Origin: Massospora cicadina
Taxonomy: Eukaryota; Entomophthoromycota; Entomophthoromycetes; Entomophthorales; Entomophthoraceae
NCBI GenBank assembly: GCA_022478985.1
Contig: JAKSZP010017401.1
Location: forward strand, 1 to 64,000
Length of the DNA stretch: 64,000 nt
Reading direction: 5' to 3'
The position numbers and the translations under genes are program-made. The notes under the pieces are model-generated. The model saw only the letters and a list, made by a program, of their open reading frames with translations, searched no databases and was not told the DNA's origin. How positions within the stretch are numbered: the stretch's first letter is position 1; every line of letters begins with the position of its first letter. Positions 1 through 11,842 of this stretch are shown piece after piece.

Positions 1-1549
1 AACAAGCCAATGTGCTTACATAATGATTAACGGCAATTTGGACAGAGTTGAGTACACAAACATTTTTCCTTCACTTTTAATTTTGTAAAATACACCATTT
101 AAAATCTACATGCACTTTAATAAATTGGTCTAAATTGCAACTAATGGCAGGCCGCTCATCTTTGTACTTAAAGCTTTATTTTCTCAAACAGTTGGTCTGA
201 ATTAAGAGACAACACTGTTCAAAGCCCGTTGTGAAGTCCATCAGCTTTTATAAGATGATAATAATTGGTACACTACCTTGTAGTCATAATCCTGAAATTT
301 TGCCCATCTAGCTAGCCATCCTTAGAAATCCTTAAGCTACTCAGTCTCCCAGGGAGGCGTAATCAGTAATTAATTGAATTTTAGTCCCATAAAGTAAACG
401 TAAATGTTTGTAAATGATGATGATGACTTCTATCACATTCCATTACTGTATTTTTTCTCTCCTCTATAGCAGGGCGCAGTTGCAAAACGCTACTGGATGT
501 TACTCCCTGTTCTCGTCACATTAAGATAGCACCACTCCAATCGCCATCAAGGAAGCGTCTGATTGAACAAAAATTGGCCAGCCAAAATTAGGGTAGCCTA
601 ACAATGGTTTCTGAATATAAGCTTCCCTCTACCTTGTTAAAGGTATTCTCAAATTTTATATATCATTGAAAGGCCACTCCACTTCTTAGTAAGTTGAACA
701 AGGGCTTAGCTAGATGTACAAATCCTTGTATGAAACAATAGTAGTACCCTACCAAACTTAAGGACATATGTATGTCCTGTTTGTTCTTAGGGCTTTTCGT
801 CTGTTTAATAATATTGAGCTTTTGAGTTTAAAGCTTATTTACTTAGTATTGACTATGCAGCCCAAGTCTTTAACTCAGTATTGCTAAGTTAACACTTGCT
901 GAAATTCATTTCCAGCTGACCCTTAAATATCTGCCTAATTTTCTTGTAATTGGGATATATGTTTAGTAAAGGTGTACAAAAACATATTATTTTTGTTGAT
1001 GTACAATAGATTGCAACTCAACCTAAGATCACTTATTACTATGTCCATGGCTCTCTAAAAGGTGGCGAGTGCATTGCACAGACCTTGAGACCTGGTGTTG
1101 GCTAATATAATCCATTGTATGTGACAAAGATGCCTTATCGTTATTACTTTTCTGGCAAGTCAATTTTCCAATAGCCTCTGATGAGATTCAAGGCAGTAAA
1201 ATACCTGGTACCCCCATTTTAATCAAGTGCAACAACTATATGAGATAAGGGGTAATTTTTCTAGTAGTTTATTTATTTGACGCTAATAGATCGCTATTGG
1301 GTTAGAGCAATCCCTTTTTTGATATCAAATACAGGACTGGACCAAGGACTGCAATATGGCACAAGTATTCCTTGCCATAATACTTAATTGAGCTCTTTTT
1401 GTACAACTTCTCAAAAGGCTCAGCAACACCATATAGGCCATAAACATATTGGTTTAGCATCCACAGTGACAATGTGGTGTAGTATCCTTTTGGAGAATCC
1501 TAGATCATAATCGCTGGTCACAAATATTTTTGCATATCTAAGTGATAAA

Positions 1550-1567
1550 GACAAGACTTGATTCTTT
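1550..1567. repeat. Target-site duplication of mini-retroposon copy 1 (left)
   Basis: GACAAGACTTGATTCTTT, identical over 18 bp to 1615-1632 on the other side of the insert. Confidence 0.85.
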
Positions 1568-1614
1568 TTTTTAGTACTAGATGGTCCCAACCCAAGGGGG
1601 GGATTCATCGATGT
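1568..1614 (-). mobile_element. Mini-retroposon copy 1 (about 45 bp, A-tailed)
   Basis: A 47-bp insert whose minus strand ends in an A run (ACCATCTAGTACTAAAAA). It is flanked by perfect 18-bp direct repeats, GACAAGACTTGATTCTTT at 1550-1567 and 1615-1632. The A tail plus a long duplication is the signature of LINE-type target-primed insertion. A second copy of the same sequence lies at 22477-22520 with a different 18-bp duplication, so the unit itself is mobile. It is too short for a full SINE and is probably a 5'-truncated SINE, or a very small RNA used as template. Confidence 0.8.
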
Positions 1615-1632
1615 GACAAGACTTGATTCTTT
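1615..1632. repeat. Target-site duplication of mini-retroposon copy 1 (right)
   Basis: Right-hand copy of the 18-bp duplication. Removing 1568-1632 restores the pre-insertion R1 sequence. Confidence 0.85.
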
Positions 1633-1700
1633 GTTCCTCTGATAAGACCTCCAATTGGTTTCACAGTTTAAAAAAGAATTTGTGGCATCATGCATTACAA

Positions 1701-4700
1701 ACTCTGAAACTTCTTTAAAACCTTCAATTGAAATGAGTTTCTTCTCTAGTTATTAAATGAACTTGTACGACCTTGTTTAAATTTTTGTATAACAATATTC
1801 TGAGCAGTTAAAGAACTAAAAGAGAATTCTTATCCATTTGTGTTCAGAAATGATTAAACTATTAGCCAAATGAGGCTTTATACTTTGTTTTCCATGAGGT
1901 TTAGACTTTTCTTTGTATCCCATCAGAAAATCCTGATATAGTCCAATGCTTAAAACTTACTTTCCATATGATGAAACCTTATTTTTGTTGGTTATATTGA
2001 ATTTGATACCCATTTTATTTGATGATGTGAGGGGCCCAGCTATAACAACTAATTTGATGATGGCAAAATAAGAATTGCCCTTTAGTGTAATTTGCATTAA
2101 CAAATCATTCTAGTTAGTATGAGGAACCTTTTCTTCTAAAGAGTAATGTAAAGTCAACGAATGACTAAGGATATATAACGTTTTACTTTATAATTAAGTA
2201 CTGCTTCATTAAACTTTATAATCTGGTACAAATGAAAGGATTGATGGCTACTTCTGTGCAACACCATTGCAGGGGAGCTGGCATGTAGGAGTCTAAATTC
2301 CATAGTAAAAGCACTGTAGGCTCCTTTAATAATGGTGTTTCCTAGACCAACCGCTCCATATTGTTAACAATTAGTCACATTGGATGCAATCTTTAACTTT
2401 TTTTACCTAATGACTCAATATTATAATAACTGAAGTGCTGCTATTGACTTTTGTTTAAACTCAATTATTATTTACTTGTATATCAATAATAGTGCAATCA
2501 GAAAATTAGTTTTATTTTCGTTTAATGTGGGATCAGAGGGTCTGGCAATTTGATCGATTAGGGTCATAATCTCCTAACCAACTTCCTATTAAAAAGTATT
2601 TAATGTCACAATGGCTAAAACTACTTCACCTTCTTTCAAAGGGGTAGATTGTCTGACTCATCTGGCTCCCAAATTTAATCTTGTTCTTTGAGTTTTTAAA
2701 GTGTAGGTTTTAAAATGACTTCATGGCCTTTCTTCTTAAGCATGAAGCACTGGCTTTTGGTTACAGATAGTTCTTGATGAGAGCTAAATTTGTTTTGTTT
2801 TAATAGGGAAAAAAACTGTTCAAAAATAGAGTATACCTCCTCTATTGTCAACTTCCTTTTCCATGGCCCTCGTCATCCACAGAAAAAGTGATATAATTTA
2901 TATTGGCCTTTTTTTGTGGAAGATGGTAGCATAGTGACCTTTGAAGTCGCAAATCCAGTATGTTACATTAGAGATTCCCTACCAAGTACCAGAATTTCAG
3001 CGTTCTGAGAAACTAGTCCTACTGTGCTTTAATATACAATGCCATTAATTTTAGTAGTTGTCTCGTAACACTACTTTTTGGAGACCAAAGATAAATCACA
3101 TCATTTTAAGTACTCAATAATTGCCGCAGTATCTAAGTCCTTTACTAGCTGGAGCAATATATACTGATACAGCTTAGGGTAATTCTTCATAGTTTCCTGA
3201 AGAGTAATCTTCACGTCATATTCAGACATTGTCTTTGCAACCAATAGAATCTAGCCCTATTGTAGAATTAATCAGCAATCTTAGTGCTGGTCTCGTTCTT
3301 TCAGAACAAAATGGTCATAAATAAGCCTTACAATGGTCGTCTTCACTGGGTGCTTAATTATCTTAACAAAGCATAAAGACATCCGCAAAGCACTGGGTCT
3401 TTCCAAACTACATTGGTATGATCAGGAACCTATTTTAATATAAACAATAAAAATTGGTAATGGCTTTATAAAGATAGCTGGCTTATTGGTCATTCTGGAA
3501 GTCTTTAATTAGACTGCACAATTCATTTTTTATCAAACTTTAGAATGTTACTCGGAATAAATCAATTATATGTTTAGTATGACAATCAGAAAGTAGCATA
3601 CCAATGTAGTTTGGAAAGACCCAGAGTGGTGCCTGATACTTTAGTTTTGTTAGAGCAACCCAGATCCTGAGCTTGAGTTCCATAGGATCAAAGTAAGACC
3701 AGTAGTGCAGATGGCATGGGGTGTTGGGGTTGGCTTTTTTAATAATATGAACCCTACCTCTGATGATTCATCTAAATGATTAAATCTGTTCTGAATCGGA
3801 ACTCAAGGTTTACACTGGCAGCATCTTTCAGTATATTCAGTTCTGATGTTCCAATCACTTGTCAATAGTTCTTCACAGTCTTTCTCCTATTGCTTTTTAA
3901 TTTGTTTTATTAGAGTCATTAACGTTTTAATTGATCTTATAATGTTGTGAGCTCCAAATTTTCAGATTTTCTAATCCTTGTTGCCATCTCACAGCACTTG
4001 AGTAATACATTAAAGGTCATTATTTGTGTTTGGTGCATCTTGAAATTATCCTGTAAAGTGAGTGAGGGGTACTTCAATGGCTTGATATCCTGAAGCATGG
4101 AGACCTGTTAACGCCAAAAAAGTTTTAATTTCATCCTGTAAAGAACTTTTAGCTTCATAATTACTATCAATATGTTGCGCCATGATTTGCATCTCTTGTT
4201 AGGTGTACTATCTTGATTATTTATAAATTCAGTTTGGTGTACCTCAGCTCATGCGACAGTGATAGCATATCAGGAATCTAATTGGAATCAGTTTACTCAT
4301 CTGACCCACTCAGGGGTAATGCCTCTCTTGAACCTGGCTTGGTGGTTAATATCAATCATTTTGTGGTCCACCTGATTTATGTTTCCATCCAACCCGTTAA
4401 AATTGGCTCTAGGGATTCATTTTTCAAGTGCACATGTACTATCACACAAAACAACCAGGCACTGTTTGAGGAATGTTAAATGGATACACAAAAATAAAAT
4501 AAACCTTTTTGATTGTTAATAATGATTATTTAGAAAAAAGCACATTGTATTATCTCCTACATCCAGTGGCTAACAGGCTGCTTCAAGTACTCTTTAAGGT
4601 ATAATAAACGTAGCTTCCCTTGTAAAAAATCCTTTAAAATATAATCCTCCTCAGATATGATCTTCTTATTTCTGAGATTCTATTGGTGTAATTTATGAAT

Positions 4701-4848
4701 CTAAAGCAGCACTTAAGCCTGGAAAACTAGAGGCATAATTCCCTGTTAGGTCAGAAATTAAAAATGATTAGGCTCAAGTCATTTTCATAAAAGTCAATTT
4801 CAATATTCATTGAAATTCCAGCGTATGTCAATACTTATAATAGGACCC
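1701..4848 (-). other. R1 body upstream of RT; no readable protein domain
   Basis: By position this should hold the protease and part of the gag of R1 on the minus strand. I find no recognisable motif. Open frames are short on both strands, including a 65-codon plus-strand frame at 4282-4479 that matches nothing I know. The R1 sequence stops at 4848, where R2 is inserted, and resumes at 12351. Confidence 0.45.
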
Positions 4849-5361
4849 TGTTGATTTTTGCTGTATTGATAGGAACTGTCAGATTTGTTGCACAGAGGTT
4901 AAACCCACTGTTACAATGGGTGGTCGATATGAGGATTGTTATTCTCCAAAAAATGTGATAAAGTATATAAAATAAAGCCAAAGGCTTCAGCGCACACAAT
5001 CTTTATTTTGAATTAAAGAGTCCACTACCGTTATCTCTTCAATTTTAACATCGTAAAGTTCACTACATGTTTTCAACTAAAAAGACCCTTTTCCCTTTTT
5101 GTTTCTCCTTTTTTCACTCATCTCTCTGGCCACTCTTCAGTCCGTCTACACAGTTACTCAGCTTCTTCAATCACCAACATACTCTTCTCATAGCTAAGAG
5201 TTCTGGCAGAATCCCCCTATTTTGGCTGAGGTCAAATCGCTTAACATTGACCCATACTGAATCATGGTAAATAAATGTTTTAAACTCAATCTTGGTAGAT
5301 AACTGATGACTCATTTAATAATTGTTTAGCTTTATCATCCAGTTATCTAAATTTCCTGATA
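4849..5361 (-). repeat. R2 3' LTR
   Basis: 513 bp, aligned throughout with 11843-12350. Shared blocks include GATAGGAACTG, TTTGTTGCACA, CACTACATGTT, TCTGGCAGAATCCCC and ATTGACCCATAC. The polypurine tract abuts at 5362-5374 (minus AAAGAAGGAAAAA), as expected beside a 3' LTR. Confidence 0.87.
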
Positions 5362-5374
5362 TTTTTCCTTCTTT
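5362..5374 (-). other. R2 polypurine tract
   Basis: Minus-strand AAAGAAGGAAAAA directly upstream of the 3' LTR. This is the usual place for priming of plus-strand DNA synthesis in LTR elements. Confidence 0.6.
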
Positions 5375-5449
5375 GACTGGATAATAAGTTTTCAGCCCTA
5401 AAATCTATTGTTCATCATATTTGCTTCTGAGTCTTGACTGCAACCAGGC

Positions 5450-6594
5450 CCCAAGCTCCAGAATTATTTCTTCAGATATGGTATGCTACAATTTTGGGCG
5501 ACCCAGGAAGAATTTCACCTTCGTGATTTTCACTTACTCTATGCTATGAGGTGATGTCAGAGGTAAACACCATGACCGTCTTGGCCTAGGAGGAACTCCT
5601 TTTCAAACTCGTTGGCCATCTGACATCCTTGCACGCCCTCTTTGGCAATCTGATGGTGCTGTTGCACTGGGATGGGGAGCGGGAAGAAGCCCTTTGTTTG
5701 CCAAAGCAGCACACTTAGTAGAAGACAGATTCAACAGTCTAGTGCTGCCTCTTTTTGATAAAATTATCCAGAAGTTTTAGTTTTCCGCTGGATGTTATAC
5801 TTTATTCAATGGGTGTTAGCCATCTGGTAAGGGCCCTTGGCCCATGCTCCAACCAAATTTTGCTTGGGTATGAACATCCAGAAGACTGGCTGAATCACAT
5901 GTATTCTGGAGTGTTCGCCACATTTGCAGCTCTGGATGATGATGACCTGGTCTGGTATCTCACCTTAATAGCTCTCCATGGTAATATTGTTTTTCTTTCC
6001 CCTGGGTGATTTAGGTTATGAATGGCACGCTATTGGGAAGCCATGGAGTGGGCCTATAAAGCAGCATATTTGGCGTCAGCTCCTTCTCCACATGCCTATC
6101 ACATCATGGACGATTTCCTCATGTATTGTCTGACTCTCAGCGCATCCTTGTCTCCTATGGCTGGAACCTTGCTCCTCATTCACAGTCAACTCCAGCTTTA
6201 TCCTCCCTTCATCACTTACTCCTTGTTATCCTAAAACCACCAACTGATGCAGTTGTGGGCCTTGATCTTAGTGGGACAGGATCGTGTTAAAAATGATTGC
6301 TTGGTTGAATTAAAGCATCCCCACTTCTCATCCTGGATGCATAGTTCCACTCCCTCACACATCACAACCGTCAAGACCACTTCTTACTTCGCTGGTGCAT
6401 CATCCCCTGTGCTGACATTGACTCCCTCCCCTCCAATAACGCACCCTCCACTTCCCCACCAGTACTAGAGGACTTAGTGAAACTGAGCCACCTGCAAAGT
6501 GGCAAAAGAGAAAGAAGGATGGCTACCATTAGTCAAAGTACAAGTCCCGCCGCAAGAAGCAGAGAAGGGGAGATAAGCCTAAGGCGGTCTGATT
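5450..6594 (+). pseudogene. Antisense reading frame of R2 (homologue in R3), unknown function
   Basis: A decayed coding region on the plus strand, opposite to R2, between the integrase C-terminus and the 3' LTR. Readable blocks are PSDILARPLWQSDGAVALGW (from 5616), SPLFAKAAHLVEDRFNSLVL, then one frame change, then ILLGYEHPEDWLNHMYSG (EDWL at 5881-5892), an acidic LDDDDLVWYL, MARYWEAMEW (from 6022) and APSPHAYHIMDDF (from 6079). The end (to 6594) is lysine/arginine-rich. Frames 5755-6009 and 6022-6234 are in the same phase. The minus strand of R3 at 26390-27083 carries the same motif series in the same order (PSDL, ENWL, MASVLEA, APVPYRYYMD). The blocks are G+C-richer than their surroundings. 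I do not recognise the protein. It is not gag, pol or a typical envelope. Confidence 0.72.
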
Positions 6595-6779
6595 GACAGT
6601 ATGTCTTGCTTTCTCTTTTATTAAAAGTCGCTTTATTTAAACATTATTCATTATTTATGTATGTTATCTCATTGTACAATTTGTTATTATATATGTATTT
6701 TTAATTTTAATTAATTTACCATTAAAAAAATTTATTATCTTTTATTTTTTAAATTTTTTATTTTTATTGGTTATAATCC
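6595..6779. other. AT-rich spacer between the antisense frame and integrase of R2
   Basis: Very AT-rich stretch with homopolymer runs. I see no gene or motif. It could hold the 3' end of the antisense transcript. Confidence 0.4.
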
Positions 6780-7700
6780 AGAAGGATAATAGCGTGCACT
6801 TGTTTGATAATCTGACTAATTGGTGGGTCCTTGATGATAGAGGCATCCACACCAGTTTTCTCTATTATTTTAAAGGTCTAATCCGTATACTAACAAACTT
6901 ATTCAGCCGTCTAAACCCATGCTGCTCATGAAAGAGAACACGCTCACCTATTGCAAACTATAGAAGTCCACAACACCTTAGCTTATCAGAATAATGATAT
7001 TTGATCTTTTTTAGCCAGGCTAGTTGAGTATGCTTTTATCTGGAGCTTGATTTGTGTGGATTTCTAAGTCATCAAATAGCGTGAAGATATATTATGCAGT
7101 ATCCTCTATGCATAAATAAAGTAATTCAGGAAAAAAGGGTGCCTTTCATAAACCATCTGGAAAGGACTCTTACTGGTTGTGTAATGATAACTAATGTTAT
7201 AGGCGAAGATGGCGGTGGAGAGGATGGTACTCCAATCTGACGGTCTATCTGCCACTAGCTTCCTTAGTATATTACCCCAATGCCCCTTTACCCCTTTTAC
7301 TATCCCAATATGCTCAGGATGGTATGGGGTTGTTAGAGCCCTGCGGATGTGCATTAACTCATTCAACTTGGGGAGAAAATAAGAGGTGAAGTTAGTAAGA
7401 TTGTCAGTGAGTATCTACTGTGGGCAACTGCGCCGTTGAATTATAGATTCCAATATGAGTTTGGCCACGGTGACCGCCCCCAAACCTCTGATTGTACACG
7501 TCTCTACCCACCTTGTCAAATATATCTATTGATACTAGAATATACTTGGAGCAATTTAAGACTGTCAGTAAGGGTCCTACAACATCAACAGACACCATGT
7601 GCCTCGCAAACTGGGCCTCGCCAACTGATAAGAGTTTTCTGGTGGAATGGCTTTTGAATATGACATTCGTGGCAACAAAAAGCCACTTTGAGCACATTTA
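6780..7700 (-). pseudogene. R2 integrase
   Basis: Minus-strand integrase in pieces. The catalytic core begins at about 7600 with SVDVVGPLL and LVSIDIF (first Asp region). The third region, YHPEHIGIVKGV, runs into LRKLVADRPSDWSTIL and SPFQMVYERHPF (7106-7366). The C-terminal domain at about 6800-6960 reads like RPFKIIEKTGVDASIIK and closely matches the same part of R5. The catalytic Glu expected after YHPE..G has become Lys or is shifted, and the pieces are in different frames. Its normal role would be insertion of element cDNA into the genome. Confidence 0.8.
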
Positions 7701-9510
7701 AATGCATACTATCCCAATTATAACTTGGTCACAGGGACTCTAACGTTTTGCGTAGCCCTCTGTGATCTACTGATTTATGCGTGCTTAAAAATAATAGCCG
7801 GTTGAGAAGAGGGCTTCAGGAAACCTAGCATATACTCACTGATACGCTTATATAATCCACCATCTTTCTAGACCGTATTAGCCATCATCTCGTCTAGAGC
7901 CCAAATAACGAGGTGGCTTACCAGCGTATTTTCCTCTGATATCTTTTCATAGAGCAAATTGCCCAAATTCACTGTTAAGATGATCTTTGGTAACTGAGAT
8001 AAACAGTCAGCATTCTAATTCTTTGCGCCAAGATGGTAAAGTATTTAAATATTGTAGGCCTGAAGCTTAAGGACCCATCAGGAAAGACTTCCCTCAAGCT
8101 CTCAAAGATTTTATAACCAACATAATGAAGCGTGGTCTACGTGACCTTAAATTTTACTCTATGATGCTATATCCAGAACTGCTTATATGCGTAGATTACA
8201 TCTAAGCACTCCATATCTTTCACAATTTAAATCTTCTCGTGGTAATTTATCTCCAATTGCAGAAAGTGACAGGGTGCTCCACCCCCGTCATCTAGTTGGG
8301 ACAATACTTCTCCAACAGCAGAAATGGAAGCTTCTATCTGGACAATAAACTCCTTTTGTATTTCGCATATTGCAACACTGGGGCGCTAATCAATGCTGTT
8401 TAGGGAGAGTATCAAAGGCACTCTGCTGCCATTCCGTCCTCCCAAAAGCAGTGTCATTATGTAGGAGCTCGAAGAGAGGGCTCCTATGAAGTTAAAAAAG
8501 TGAATAAACCGTCTGTAATACCCAGCCATTCCTAAAAATACTTTCATTCCGCTTGGTACTAGGTTGAGTCATTCTTTAGATGGCTTCTACCTTGGTGGTT
8601 GTGGTATGAGTCCTCTAGTATCTACCACAAACATGATATATTATAATTGGTCTTTGTAGAAGTGGCGCTTGCAGGGCTTAACATTGATGATGACCTCTGT
8701 AAACTGGTGTATTACCTCTTCTAGATTATTGAGGCGCTCCAAGAAAATCTGCAAAAAGATGTTAATGTCGTCAAGGTACACCAGGACACAAGAAAGCTTA
8801 AGATCATCTAGATATTGTCCATAACCCTCTTGAAAATATCTGGACATTTTCATTCCACCATTAGCAACTCAATCTCCCAATAACCCTGATATTAGGTCCA
8901 TAGCTGAGAAGTAGCGAGCACCAAATGGCAATCTAAAGAATCATTGATACACGGCAGTGGATATGAGTCCTATTTAGTGATAAATATCATCTTTTGGTGC
9001 CTAATTACTACATGGTTTGTGCCGTCCTCCTTTTTAACAATTAATACCAGAAAAGCCCAGAGACTCTCAGACAGCTCTAGCATTCCTTGATCCAGAATCT
9101 TCCTTATTTCTTGAGATTTTTACCTCTATGGACTGCGAGTAGCGGTTTGGCCAAGACTTAATGAGAGGGTGATCTTCAGTTACCCAATGAATGACACCAT
9201 GAGCACATCCTAAATAGTGATCATCAGCCACAAAGGTGACTTGATACTTTTTAAATAAAGCTATGGCACAATTCCTCTGATCTTCCAATAACCCTGTTAA
9301 AGTTTCTTGCAAATCCATTAACATTACGCTGGACCTGGGTTTGGTGGGAAGACCAAATTTATCCAGCAAATTGACCTCATGGAACTGGAGTCCAAATGAG
9401 GCTCAAAGCTAGACTGCTGATATGGCTTAAGAATCTCACCATAATGCCCTGTTGGTATCTTAAACTCTAGCTTCATGCCCACTATAGCTTTGTGGCCTGA
9501 GGGGATCAAT
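7701..9510 (-). pseudogene. R2 reverse transcriptase and RNase H
   Basis: The N-terminal RT segment at 9067-9369 (LTGLLEDQRNCAIALFKKYQ and GCAHGVIHWVTEDHPLIKSW) aligns with R5 34578-34800. The catalytic block at 8641-8853 keeps LSCVLVYLDDINIF, so the YLDD active site is intact. RNase H lies between about 7750 and 8400 but is badly eroded. Stops and frameshifts separate the blocks. A linker fragment (MIPSGHKAIVGMKLEFKIPT, 9324-9509) corresponds to the protease-RT connector also seen in R5. Confidence 0.82.
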
Positions 9511-9639
9511 ATGGCAGCAGCGGATCAAAGCGGTAGCCCATTTTATTCATATCTTGTGGGGGAGAACCTAGGATTTGTTTTTTGATTGATAATAGTGGAC
9601 AGGGATTACTTCATTGCTGTACGTGAGACTAACTTGTCC

Positions 9640-9985
9640 CCTCCTATTGGAACCTTGGGGCACTTAACTGGAAATAAAAAAACAGGATTTGCTGGCACAA
9701 GCTCTTAAAGGTCTCCTCAGCCATATAGATGACTTCATCAAAGTAACGCATGAAGGCTGCGCATATCAGCATGTCATAGTCATTGTGAGGCAACACAATC
9801 GCTGTTGCTGAAACAGCAATTGACCCAAACAGCAAAGGCAGCACACTGTAAGCCCCTTCCAAGACAGTGCATGCCATCTCAATAGTCACATATACCATCT
9901 GTTGCTCCACATCTGGTTTCAGTGGTAGCTTAGCTACCAAACTTATGGATACTATATTACCTGGAATGTCAGTGTTATGATCACG
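9640..9985 (-). pseudogene. R2 retropepsin-like protease
   Basis: Minus strand. The active-site neighbourhood reads TDIPGNIVSISLVAKL (about 9935-9980), where the family has D-S/T-G-A. It is followed by GAYSVLPLLFGS and AIVLPHNDYDML (9644-9940). R5 and R3 carry the same GAYS.LPL..GS...A.AVVLPN..YD.LIG pattern. The active site is altered, so the enzyme is inactive. Confidence 0.75.
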
Positions 9986-10168
9986 TGAACTTTGTTTTTT
10001 GCAATAAAAATGTCAAGATACATACATTAGAAGTAAGCAAAATTTTTGGTTATTTAATATGTGATCATCCAAGAAATCTATCTTTTTTGAGGAACCACAT
10101 AATACCTACACAGACCTTGGGTTACTCCTTAATTATTTCATTTACCAGAATCGCGACGTTTACTCCTT

Positions 10169-11818
10169 TCAGCAAAGGCACGTCCAACAAGGGTTGAGGT
10201 TTGTCAGAGGTGTTTGCTCTAAAATTTGACATGCATAAGGCATTGGAGTTTCCTTGTGACCCTCCTCCGTATAAGCTTCTTTAGAATAAGCATGAGTCAA
10301 CACATGAACGTCATCAGCCAATTGCTGATATAATAGTTTGTCAGCATATAGGACCTCCTCAGCAGAAAAGCGAATCATATGGATCAATGAGGACAAATGT
10401 AGATATACCAGCGGGAGTAGAGAGTCTTATCTTTACTCTGCTTAATAATTTCCTGCTTGTACTGGTCTACCTGCATAAAATAAACTTGTGCTTAGTAGGG
10501 CAGTGGAAAAAAATGTTTGAGATGAATGATTGAGTAGGTTTTTCAGAAGGTTACCGGCTCTGAGTATCAATAGAAGGTCCAGGCCAAGGGTTGGCCTTAG
10601 GTTTGTAATTCAAATGTGGCAAAGGCAAATAGTTATAGGATGGCCGGGAAATGTTCAATAGAATCAAGGATGACCAGTTTTCACCTCTTGAAGAAGGAGG
10701 CCCCGCAGGGGCCATTGAGGTTGCCGTTCATGGTTAGGAGGGCTAAACGTTGCTGTAGCTGACGCCAATAATTGAAAATCTTGAGCAAGGAACATCCATA
10801 TGCAGGATGGGTGCCATTGCGTTAGATAATCCGTGTTGAGGCTTTACCACAAAATTTATTGTAATGCCCACGTCAGCCTCAGATAGCGTTCCCACTATTT
10901 TAAGACATGCACCTCAAAGGTAAACTTATCAGCTAATGCCATCAGGATTTCATTCCGCTAGAATCCCTTGTTAGGAATTCAGCCTTCCATTGTGAAATTT
11001 TTCTATGCCCCTGGACAAGCTTAGAATGGTATCCTTAACTTCTTGGTAGGTGAAAGAACTATCCCCAGATAGCAGTTAACTTGATCAGCACTTTCAACAT
11101 ATATAATAGAGATCAGCAGCTTAGCCTTACAGCGGTCTAATGCTCATTCCACCATGAACTAAATTATTTAAAGAATATATGATTAATTTCATCTTTATTA
11201 AATAAAGGCAACTTTTTAATGCACACGTCCTCATCCCACTTGAAGCTACGAGCTCTGGGGCAGACTGGGGCATTGCTTGGGAGACATAAATTGTTTCTCA
11301 GCAAGGGGATCGCACAGTAGGAATATCAGAGCTCAGTTTGACTGCAGGATTGAAGCAGCCTGGCCCTCTTCCATGGTAACGCATCAAAAAGGTAAAAACT
11401 CATTTTGGCAAGGCATAATCTTCTCTTAGATTCCTCTAGATGTGAATTAACTTTTTACCTGCTAATGCCACTGTCCTTCAAAATCATCCCTTGTTTTCTC
11501 ATCAGTTTCCCCAAAGGGACTATGGGAATATGAGGTAGTCTGTAAGCCACTCCACGCCATGTAGCTGCATAATTTGTCGTTATGGTGGTTCAATAATTGC
11601 ATATATGCTAATTGAGAACACTCAGTCAAAAAACACTTTTTTAACTGGTTCATCGCCACTTTATGCTTAATAAAGAACTCGTCTTAGGATTATCATATTG
11701 TTATTTAGTGCGAGCTTGATGTCAGTTCACTGTGCTGACTTAGAAGACTAGGATCTTTTCCTGTCAGTGCTAACAGATGTTCCATGGTTCAGATAGGTTA
11801 GCTTTTTAAGTTGGATTA
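10169..11818 (-). pseudogene. R2 gag region, decayed
   Basis: From the primer-binding site to the protease. The readable piece at 10169-10396 (LYQQLADDVHVLTHAYSKEA, PYACQILEQTPLTNLNP) aligns with R5 at 33520-33590 (PYACQMFDQNLSDQLQP), just upstream of protease. The rest has short frames only (for example 11462-11659). I cannot identify a CCHC zinc knuckle here, although R5 has one at the equivalent place. Confidence 0.6.
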
Positions 11819-11823
11819 TCAGT

Positions 11824-11841
11824 CCCTTGTAGTAAGCACCA
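11824..11841 (-). other. R2 primer-binding site
   Basis: Minus strand TGGTGCTTACTACAAGGG, one base after the 5' LTR. It matches the consensus TGGTGCTCACTACAGGG seen in R5, R6, R8 and R9. Confidence 0.8.
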
Positions 11842-11842
11842 C

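Larger units (their letters stand above)
240..1700 (-). pseudogene. R1 pol remnant: reverse transcriptase and RNase H of a Ty3-type element
   Basis: Decayed minus-strand pol, read right to left. At about 1300-1420 there is a reverse transcriptase N-terminal stretch resembling GILVPYCSPWSSPV (family pattern: G.I.PS.SPW.SPVV). At about 1145-1215 comes the motif-B type stretch YFTALNLIRGYWKIDLPEK, normally followed by the MPFGL and YLDD blocks, which I cannot recover. At about 246-330 the RNase H/tether end LARWAKFQDYDYKVVY is readable. Stops and frame changes separate the pieces, so no protein is made. Integrase would lie left of position 1 and is outside the window. A 65-bp retroposon insertion (47 bp plus its duplication) sits in the region just upstream of RT. 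This is the outermost and oldest element, split by R2 and R3. Pol family is confident; subfamily is not. Confidence 0.75.

Noticed and set aside
1568..1614. 5S rRNA fragment (AGTACTAG.ATGG resembles the conserved 5S box)
   Set aside because: Only about 12 bases match, the A-tail orientation is opposite to a 5S transcript, and the rest does not align.
3721..3741. GGGGTTGGCTTTTTT as a third retroposon 3' end
   Set aside because: Orientation and sequence do not match the two proven copies and there is no flanking duplication.
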